From positions 1-5,069 of the forward strand of contig JAEZKJ010000067.1 in NCBI GenBank assembly GCA_023415545.1: a DNA stretch of 5,069 nucleotides. The letters are read 5' to 3'. The DNA comes from Bacteroidota bacterium. Lineage in GTDB: Bacteria > Bacteroidota > Bacteroidia > Bacteroidales > Bacteroidaceae. The notes below the pieces were generated by a model. That model saw only the letters and a program-made list of their open reading frames with translations, did not search any database and was not told where the DNA came from. How positions within the stretch are numbered: position 1 is the first letter of the stretch; each line of letters opens with the position of its first letter. The position numbers and the translations under genes were made by a program. Below are positions 1 to 5,069 of this stretch, piece by piece.

Positions 1-80
1 ATATCTAATGATGTGGTCATAGGTATTATGGGTATTACGCTACAACGCTAATACATTATATAGTAATTATTTACGAAGGG

Positions 81-109
81 TATCAAATCATACAGTTTTA
101 ATATCAAAT
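81..109 (+). promoter_or_regulatory. Candidate operator: 8-bp direct repeat with 21-bp period
   Basis: The octamer TATCAAAT occurs at 81-88 and again at 102-109, so the two copies start exactly 21 bp apart (two helical turns, same DNA face). Paired direct half-sites with this spacing just upstream of the promoter are typical of AraC-family activators, and Bacteroides rha operons are known to be activated by the AraC-type protein RhaR. The downstream copy lies close to where the -33 region of the proposed promoter would fall, as expected for activation by contact with RNA polymerase. The similarity does not extend beyond the octamer, and an 8-bp repeat is not rare in AT-rich DNA, so the assignment to RhaR is inference. 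Confidence 0.3.
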
Positions 110-137
110 AGCTTAATTATACTTTGCTATTAACCTA

Positions 138-145
138 TAAATTTG
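138..145 (+). promoter_or_regulatory. Candidate Bacteroidetes -7 promoter element of the rha operon
   Basis: TAAATTTG at 138-145 matches the Bacteroidetes primary sigma factor -7 consensus TAnnTTTG exactly. Transcription would start near 150-153 and leave a leader of about 20 nt before the rhaB start at 173. No good -33 TTTG lies at the usual distance; the region around 113-118 reads TTAATT. A weak -33 box would fit an activator-dependent promoter. A second near match, TACTTTG at 120-126, is one base short of the consensus spacing and is less likely. Confidence 0.4.
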
Positions 146-172
146 AAATATTAAACAAAATAAATAAATGAA

Positions 173-1651
173 ATGAAAAACAGATACTTTTTCGCTGTCG
201 ACTTGGGTGCAACAAGTGGACGAACTATCTTAGGTAATATTTCAAATGGCAAGATAGAGCTAAAAGAGTTGACACGCTTCCCAAATTACATTATTCAAAC
301 TTGTAACCATTTTTATTGGGATATTTTTGCTCTTTATAATGAAATCATTAATGGTTTAAAAATTGTAAGCAAGGAGAATATTGAAATAACATCTATAGGA
401 ATCGATACTTGGGGTGTTGATGTTGTATTTGTGGATAGGAATGGTGAGATTTTAGGAAATCCTTATTCATATAGAGATCCCTCGACCATTGGAGCACCAG
501 AAAAATTATTCAATAAGATTTCAAAAGAGGAGGTGTACAGCAAAACAGGTATACAAATAATGAATTTCAATACTCTATATCAGCTATTTACCGAAGAACA
601 AAGAGATTGTCAATCACTAAAATCGGCAGACAAAATTTTATTTATGCCCGATGCACTATCATATATGCTTACCGGCAATATGGTAACTGAATATACTATA
701 GCATCAACATCTCAAATGCTTAATGCGAATGATAGAGATTTTGATAAAGATCTTCTCAACGTTATAAATATCGACAAAGACAAATTCGTTCCTATAGTAT
801 ATCCAGGACATGTTATCGGTACTCTGAGTAAAGAGCTGCAGCAAATTACAGGCCTTAAAGATATTCCTGTTATAGCAGTTGCAGGTCATGATACAGCTTC
901 TGCAGTAGCTGCTGTGCCTGCCAGTGACAATAAGTTTGCATATCTAAGCTCAGGAACATGGAGTTTAATGGGTATAGAGAGTGATAAGGCTATCATTACT
1001 GATAAAACTTATGAAGCGAATTTTACTAATGAAGGTGGGGTTGAAGGAAGCATACGTTTTTTGAAAAATATTTGTGGAATGTGGCTCCTTGAAAGATGTA
1101 GAGCAGAATGGGAAAAAGAGCACAATTATAGTTATGGTGAACTTATAGAGGGTGCACTAAATGCTGAACCTTTTAAAACAGTGTTCAACCCAGATTCACC
1201 ATGTTTTGCAAATCCTCCATCTATGATTGAAGCTATACAGGAGTATGCGCGAAAAACATCACAACATGTTCCAGAGACATATTCTGAAATTACCCGTTCT
1301 ATTTTCGATAGTCTTGCTCTTCGATATAAACAGGTATTTATAACTATGAAAGAACTTACAGGTCAAGAAATTAATGCTTTACATATTATTGGTGGAGGTT
1401 CTAAAAATGAACTTCTTAATCAGTTTACAAGTAATGCCTTAGGGGTAAAAGTTATTTCAGGCCCTAGCGAAGCTACAGCAATCGGTAACATTATGTTACA
1501 GGCAAAAAGTGCAGGTGTAGTAAACGACATACAGTCAATGAGAATTTTAATAAAGAATTCAATTGAGACAAAAATATATGAGCCACAAAATAGCATAGAG
1601 TGGGAAAAGGCTTATCAAAAATATCTTACTGTTTTTTCAAACAAAATTTAA
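173..1651 (+). CDS. rhaB: L-rhamnulokinase (FGGY-family sugar kinase)
   Basis: This cytoplasmic kinase phosphorylates L-rhamnulose with ATP to L-rhamnulose 1-phosphate, the second intracellular step of rhamnose breakdown. At 492 residues it has the normal family length. The N-terminal domain opens with the phosphate-binding motif DLGATSGR (residues 10-17), followed by IDTWGVD (77-83). The second domain carries AGHDTASAV (237-245), whose Asp240 corresponds to the catalytic base of E. coli RhaB, then SSGTWSLMG (259-267) and the adenosine-binding IIGGGSKN (405-412). The start at 173 places the first motif at the usual distance from the N-terminus. An ATG at 168 is in another frame and meets a stop after two codons. 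The leader is A-rich without a clear Shine-Dalgarno sequence. It is the first gene of the operon, 27 nt before rhaA. Other FGGY kinases (fuculokinase, xylulokinase) are unlikely given the neighbours. Confidence 0.97.
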   Translation: MKNRYFFAVDLGATSGRTILGNISNGKIELKELTRFPNYIIQTCNHFYWDIFALYNEIINGLKIVSKENIEITSIGIDTWGVDVVFVDRNGEILGNPYSYRDPSTIGAPEKLFNKISKEEVYSKTGIQIMNFNTLYQLFTEEQRDCQSLKSADKILFMPDALSYMLTGNMVTEYTIASTSQMLNANDRDFDKDLLNVINIDKDKFVPIVYPGHVIGTLSKELQQITGLKDIPVIAVAGHDTASAVAAVPASDNKFAYLSSGTWSLMGIESDKAIITDKTYEANFTNEGGVEGSIRFLKNICGMWLLERCRAEWEKEHNYSYGELIEGALNAEPFKTVFNPDSPCFANPPSMIEAIQEYARKTSQHVPETYSEITRSIFDSLALRYKQVFITMKELTGQEINALHIIGGGSKNELLNQFTSNALGVKVISGPSEATAIGNIMLQAKSAGVVNDIQSMRILIKNSIETKIYEPQNSIEWEKAYQKYLTVFSNKI

Positions 1652-1678
1652 TTAATACATAACCAAAATAATAAAGAG

Positions 1679-2929
1679 ATGAAAGAGGAATTAATCAAAA
1701 GAGCATATGAAATCGCTAAAGAGCGTTATCAAGCTATCGGTATTGACACAGATGAAGTTCTAAACAAACTTGAAAAAGTTCAGCTATCACTACACTGCTG
1801 GCAGGCAGATGATGTTACAGGTTTTGAATCAAAAGGTGAACTTACAGGAGGTATTCAAGCAACAGGTAACTATCCGGGTAAAGCAAGAAATATTGATGAG
1901 TTGAGAGCTGACATTCTTAAAGCGGCTTCTCTAATCCCGGGAAATCACCGTTTGAATCTTCATGAAATCTATGGCGATTTCAATGGAAAGTTTGTAGACA
2001 GAGACCAAGTAGAGTCAAAACATTTCGAAAGTTGGATGCAGTGGGCTGATGAAAACAATATGAAGTTAGACTTTAACTCAACCTCTTTTTCTCACTCAAA
2101 ATCAGGTAACTTATCACTCTCAAATCCCGACAATTCAATACGTGAATTTTGGATTGAGCATACAAAACGTTGTCGTGCTATAGCTGAAGAGATGGGTAAA
2201 CGACAGAATGATCCATGTATCATGAACATCTGGGTTCACGATGGTAGCAAGGATATCACAGTGAACAGAATCAAATATAGATCACTTCTTAAAGATTCAC
2301 TTGATACTATCTTCGAAACAAAATATGATAATATGAAGGATTGCATCGAATCAAAAGTATTCGGTATTGGTCTTGAAAGCTATACTGTAGGCTCGAATGA
2401 TTTCTATACAGCTTATGCTTCTAAAAACAATAAAATTATCACTCTCGATACAGGTCACTTCCATCCAACAGAGAGTGTTGCCGATAAAGTATCATCAATG
2501 CTTTTATTTGTTCCTGAACTTATGTTGCATGTAAGCCGTCCTGTAAGATGGGATTCTGACCATGTAACAATTATGAATGATGATACTCTTGATCTTTGCA
2601 AGGAGATAGTTCGATGCGATGCTCTTGATAGAGTACATATAGGTCTTGACTACTTTGATGCATCAATAAATAGAATAGGAGCTTATGTTATAGGTAGTCG
2701 TGCTACTCAAAAATGTATGTGTCAAGCACTTCTTGAGCCTCTTAACACTCTTCGTGATTATGAATCAGCCGATAAAGGTTTCCAACGCCTTGCACTTCTT
2801 GAAGAGAGCAAATCACTCCCTTGGAATGCAGTATGGGATATGTTCTGTTTGAAAAACAATGTACCTGTAGGTGAAGAATTCATTTCGGATATTGAGAAAT
2901 ACGAAACTGAGATTACATCAAAAAGATAG
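1679..2929 (+). CDS. rhaA: L-rhamnose isomerase
   Basis: This cytoplasmic, metal-dependent TIM-barrel enzyme interconverts L-rhamnose and L-rhamnulose, feeding RhaB. At 416 residues it is close to the E. coli enzyme (419). By recall alignment with E. coli RhaA, offset by 10, the structural metal ligands are Glu224 (in IESK), Asp257, His284 and Asp324. The catalytic metal ligands are His260, Asp292 and Asp294. They lie in the signature blocks LDTGHFHPTE (256-265), HVSRPVRWDSDHV (284-296) and IGLDYFDASINR (321-332). ESYTVGSND (233-241) and LLEPL (351-355) are also conserved. All expected ligands are present, so the enzyme should be active. It starts 27 nt after the rhaB stop, with only purines (AAAGAG) directly before the ATG, and ends 9 nt before rhaT. 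Bacteroides literature calls this gene rhaI. Confidence 0.98.
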   Translation: MKEELIKRAYEIAKERYQAIGIDTDEVLNKLEKVQLSLHCWQADDVTGFESKGELTGGIQATGNYPGKARNIDELRADILKAASLIPGNHRLNLHEIYGDFNGKFVDRDQVESKHFESWMQWADENNMKLDFNSTSFSHSKSGNLSLSNPDNSIREFWIEHTKRCRAIAEEMGKRQNDPCIMNIWVHDGSKDITVNRIKYRSLLKDSLDTIFETKYDNMKDCIESKVFGIGLESYTVGSNDFYTAYASKNNKIITLDTGHFHPTESVADKVSSMLLFVPELMLHVSRPVRWDSDHVTIMNDDTLDLCKEIVRCDALDRVHIGLDYFDASINRIGAYVIGSRATQKCMCQALLEPLNTLRDYESADKGFQRLALLEESKSLPWNAVWDMFCLKNNVPVGEEFISDIEKYETEITSKR

Positions 2930-2938
2930 CAGTATAGT

Positions 2939-3949
2939 ATGGAAATTATTATAGGTCTATTAATTATAGCCATTGGCGCTTTCTGTCAAGCTAGTTGCTA
3001 TGTTCCAATCAACAAGATAAAATCATGGAGTTGGGAATCGTACTGGATTATTCAAGGGCTTTTTGCATGGATCCTTTTTCCACTACTTGGAGCATTACTT
3101 GCTGTACCTCAAGGACACTCACTTTTTGAAGTGTACAGTTCGAATCCCGAAGCAACATTAGGTGCACTATTTTTTGGTATACTTTGGGGAGTAGGAGGAC
3201 TTACTTTTGGCCTCTCTATGCGATACCTTGGAGTTGCTTTAGGACAATCAATAGCACTTGGAACATGTGCCGGTTTAGGAACAATACTTACACCATTATT
3301 TACAAACAACAGCGACCAACTCACAACATCTGTAATAATTGGCGTCGTTGTTACGTTAATAGGTATAGGAATTATAGGTATTGCAGGAAGCATGAAATCA
3401 TCATCATTAAGTGAGGAGGAGAAGAAGAAAGCTGTAAAAGACTTTAACTTTACCAAAGGTATTATTGTAGCTTTACTCGCTGGTTTTATGAGTGCATGCT
3501 TTAGCATTGGATTGGGCTTTGGAGCACCTTTATGTTTCGAAGAGACAGATGCTATCTATAAAACTCTACCTGCTACATTTATGGTTACATTAGGTGGATT
3601 TATAACTAACGCAATTTACTGTTTCTACCAAAATAGTAAAAATAAAACATGGCATGATTATAGTGAGAGTTCATTATATTTAAACAATATAACCTTTGCT
3701 GCTTTGGCTGGTTTATTATGGTATAGTCAGTTCTTTGGATTAAGTCTTGGAAAGGGATTCCTAACTAACTCACCAGCATTGATAACATTCTCATGGTGTA
3801 TATTAATGTCACTAAATGTAACTTTCTCGAATGTATGGGGAATAATACTTAAGGAGTGGAAAGGTTGCACTAACAAAACTATTATTACACTTGTGGTTGG
3901 ATTGATGATACTTATAATATCATGTTTCTTACCTGAACTTTTAAAATAA
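2939..3949 (+). CDS. rhaT: L-rhamnose/H+ symporter
   Basis: This inner-membrane permease imports L-rhamnose coupled to protons. The 336-residue protein is close in length to E. coli RhaT (344) and shares recognisable blocks with it: KIKSWSWESYW (26-36), GLSMRYLGVALG (91-102), GLLWYSQFFG (258-267) and ILKEWKG (303-309). Hydrophobic stretches suggest ten membrane segments, at about 2-23, 35-57, 73-92, 96-120, 130-150, 172-195, 208-229, 250-270, 275-300 and 313-332. A charged loop at 157-168 (SEEEKKKAVKDF) joins the two five-helix halves. It starts 9 nt after the rhaA stop and ends 8 nt before rhaD, so it is co-transcribed and probably translationally linked. In E. coli rhaT lies outside rhaBAD; its place inside the catabolic operon is the Bacteroides arrangement, where it is called rhaP. 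Confidence 0.95.
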   Translation: MEIIIGLLIIAIGAFCQASCYVPINKIKSWSWESYWIIQGLFAWILFPLLGALLAVPQGHSLFEVYSSNPEATLGALFFGILWGVGGLTFGLSMRYLGVALGQSIALGTCAGLGTILTPLFTNNSDQLTTSVIIGVVVTLIGIGIIGIAGSMKSSSLSEEEKKKAVKDFNFTKGIIVALLAGFMSACFSIGLGFGAPLCFEETDAIYKTLPATFMVTLGGFITNAIYCFYQNSKNKTWHDYSESSLYLNNITFAALAGLLWYSQFFGLSLGKGFLTNSPALITFSWCILMSLNVTFSNVWGIILKEWKGCTNKTIITLVVGLMILIISCFLPELLK

Positions 3950-3957
3950 GAAGAAAA

Positions 3958-4767
3958 ATGAGATCAATATTGGATGGACGTCCAAACCTTAGAAAAGAGG
4001 TAGAAAAAATAGCTGAAGTTGCCGGTTATCTATGGCAAAAGGGATGGGCAGAGAGAAATGGAGGAAATATAGTTGTAAATGTTACTCATCTTGTTGATGA
4101 TGAAATTAAAGCTATGCCGGCAATAGGCGTGAAGACAAAATTTGGCTTTCATCTTCCTAATATTGCTGGAAATTACTTTTTCTGCAAGGGAACAAATAAA
4201 AGGATGAGAGATCTTGCCAGATACCCTATGGAAAATGGTTCGTTTGTACGTATTTGTGAAGATGGCGAACATTATGAAATTATTGCAGATAATCCGGTAA
4301 AACCAACTTCGGAAATTGCTTCACATTTATTGATGCACTCGGATATGATTAAAAAAGGTAACGGTTACAAAGCATCTTTGCATACCCATCCTATAGAGTT
4401 AATTGCAATGAGTCACAATAAAAAGTTTCTTGAAAAGGATGTTCTTACAAAACTTTTGTGGAGTATGATTCCTGAAACTAAAGCTTTTTGCCCTCGAGGT
4501 TTAGGCATTGTAGATTACAAAATGCCAAGTGGGACAGAACTCGCAGTCGAAACAGTTAAAGAACTTAGTGATTATGATGTAGTTCTATGGGAAAAACATG
4601 GCGTCTGTGCTGTCTCAACAGATATTCTTGAAGCTTTTGATCAAGTTGATGTATTAAGTAAATCAGCATTGATATATATAGCTTCTAAAAATATGGGATT
4701 TGATCCTGATGGTATGAGCGAGGAACAGATGAGGGAACTAACAGTAGCTTTTAATCTTCCGAAATAG
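3958..4767 (+). CDS. rhaD: Rhamnulose-1-phosphate aldolase (class II, zinc-dependent)
   Basis: This cytoplasmic aldolase cleaves L-rhamnulose 1-phosphate to dihydroxyacetone phosphate, which enters glycolysis, and L-lactaldehyde. It has 269 residues against 274 in E. coli. The phosphate-binding segment is ERNGGNIVV (32-40). PTSEIASHL (116-124) contains Glu119, the counterpart of catalytic Glu117. SLHTHPIEL (140-148) gives zinc ligands His142 and His144, and LWEKHGVCAVS (210-220) gives the third, His214. All catalytic and metal residues are present. The related fuculose-phosphate and ribulose-phosphate epimerase enzymes are shorter and lack the long insertion between the GGN and Glu119 motifs. 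It begins 8 nt after rhaT, preceded by the purine-rich GAAGAAAA, and is the last gene of the operon in this window. A terminator-like hairpin starts 50 nt past its stop. Bacteroides literature calls it rhaA, which can confuse. Confidence 0.96.
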   Translation: MRSILDGRPNLRKEVEKIAEVAGYLWQKGWAERNGGNIVVNVTHLVDDEIKAMPAIGVKTKFGFHLPNIAGNYFFCKGTNKRMRDLARYPMENGSFVRICEDGEHYEIIADNPVKPTSEIASHLLMHSDMIKKGNGYKASLHTHPIELIAMSHNKKFLEKDVLTKLLWSMIPETKAFCPRGLGIVDYKMPSGTELAVETVKELSDYDVVLWEKHGVCAVSTDILEAFDQVDVLSKSALIYIASKNMGFDPDGMSEEQMRELTVAFNLPK

Positions 4768-4816
4768 ATATAATAACTACAATAGGGTGACACAAAAGTC
4801 ATTTTATTAAAGTAAT

Positions 4817-4901
4817 ATCCCTGCTAGAATAAAATTAGATGTGTATGTAAAAAGTTGGAAAATAACTTTTATAGTAACATCAGAATCATTCTAGCAGGGA
4901 T
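4817..4901. terminator. Long imperfect hairpin between convergent rhaD and hcp, probable terminator
   Basis: A perfect 14-bp inverted repeat joins 4817-4830 (ATCCCTGCTAGAAT) and 4888-4901. Nested inside are two more stems: GATGT at 4838-4842 with ACATC at 4877-4881, and AAAAGTT at 4850-4856 with AACTTTT at 4864-4870, closing on a 7-nt loop (4857-4863). On the + strand the outer stem is followed at once by a T-rich run at 4901-4909, as in an intrinsic terminator for rhaD. Read on the minus strand, the stem is followed by a weaker U-rich stretch, so it may also stop hcp transcripts. The length, with three stacked stems, is unusual for a simple terminator; a remnant of a small repeated element is the main alternative. 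Confidence 0.6.
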
Positions 4902-4940
4902 TTTCTTTTATGAAGAGGTTATTATGGTCATTATAAATTA

Positions 4941-5069
4941 CTAACAAATCATCTTACTAATATCGTTTTCAACATTTGAAATAGTACCAATATTAAAATG
5001 CTCTTTCAACAAAGTCAATATATTTGGAGTAAAGAAAGCAGGTAATGTAGGTCCTACATTTATATTTTT
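4941..5069 (-). CDS. hcp: Hydroxylamine reductase / hybrid-cluster protein, C-terminal fragment (cut by window edge)
   Basis: Reading the minus strand from the right edge gives 42 codons and a TAG stop at 4943-4941. The peptide contains NVGPTLPAFFTPNIL followed by LLKEHFNIGTISNVENDI, which matches the conserved C-terminus of Hcp (typically IHLGPTLPAFLSPNV, then an FGI...G(T/I)VEEDI tail). Hcp is a cytoplasmic iron-sulfur-oxo cluster protein that reduces hydroxylamine or nitric oxide and is induced under nitrosative stress in anaerobes. The cluster ligands lie upstream of this tail and are outside the window, so catalytic integrity cannot be judged. It is convergent with rhaD and functionally unrelated to the rhamnose genes. 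Identification rests on a short but distinctive stretch. Confidence 0.85.
   Translation of the reverse strand, partial: KNINVGPTLPAFFTPNILTLLKEHFNIGTISNVENDISKMIC

Noticed and set aside
1..20. Possible start of a divergent minus-strand gene (ATG at 20-18, reading MTTSLD to the edge).
   Set aside because: Six codons cannot be judged, and I see no convincing minus-strand -7 element (CAAAnnTA on the + strand) between this ATG and rhaB.
1..51. Possible 3' end of an upstream + strand gene (frame 1 open from the edge, ending ITLQR then TAA at 49-51).
   Set aside because: Only 16 codons, no recognisable motif, and a stretch this long without a stop is common by chance. It overlaps the repeat cluster, so it is not called.
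704..889. Minus-strand open frame inside rhaB, with similar ones at 2758-2973 and 4030-4272, and a + strand one at 3184-3414.
   Set aside because: All are shadows in alternative frames of strongly supported genes, with cysteine- or isoleucine-rich translations and no independent start signals.
1652..1678. 27-nt rhaB-rhaA gap considered for an internal promoter or attenuator.
   Set aside because: It is AT-rich but contains no TAnnTTTG element or stem, and is simply the largest spacer in the operon.
3109..3507. 132-codon open frame on the minus strand inside rhaT.
   Set aside because: It lies wholly within a well-supported transporter gene, its peptide is a low-complexity antisense of hydrophobic codons, and it matches no family I know.
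4910..4936. Tiny + strand frame of eight codons (MKRLLWSL) after the hairpin.
   Set aside because: Too short, follows the probable terminator, and has no supporting context.

Overview
The window carries a compact L-rhamnose catabolic operon on the + strand. The genes run in the order rhamnulokinase (rhaB), L-rhamnose isomerase (rhaA), L-rhamnose/H+ symporter (rhaT) and rhamnulose-1-phosphate aldolase (rhaD). On the minus strand, cut by the right edge, is the last 42 codons of a hydroxylamine reductase / hybrid-cluster protein gene (hcp).

The organism is most probably a member of the Bacteroidota, likely Bacteroidales. The evidence is the AT-rich base composition, the kinase-isomerase-permease-aldolase order known from Bacteroides rha operons, A-rich leaders with little Shine-Dalgarno character, and a Bacteroidetes-type -7 element (TAnnTTTG) just upstream of rhaB. 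The species cannot be named from this sequence.

Layout: 1-172 is a non-coding leader with short direct and inverted repeats and a candidate promoter. 173-4767 holds the four rha genes, separated by gaps of only 27, 9 and 8 nt, so they are almost certainly one transcript. 4768-4940 is a convergent intergenic region with a long imperfect hairpin (a 14-bp outer stem followed by a T-rich run), the likely terminator. 4941-5069 is the 3' end of hcp on the minus strand.

Working together, RhaT imports L-rhamnose with a proton. RhaA converts it to L-rhamnulose, RhaB phosphorylates this to L-rhamnulose 1-phosphate, and RhaD cleaves it to dihydroxyacetone phosphate and L-lactaldehyde. All four proteins are full length and keep the catalytic residues I can recognise. 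The lactaldehyde reductase and AraC-type regulator (RhaR) that accompany these genes in Bacteroides thetaiotaomicron are not in the window; the transcript appears to end after rhaD. I found no convincing new system here. The items most worth a second look are the 3' hairpin and the repeat-rich leader.
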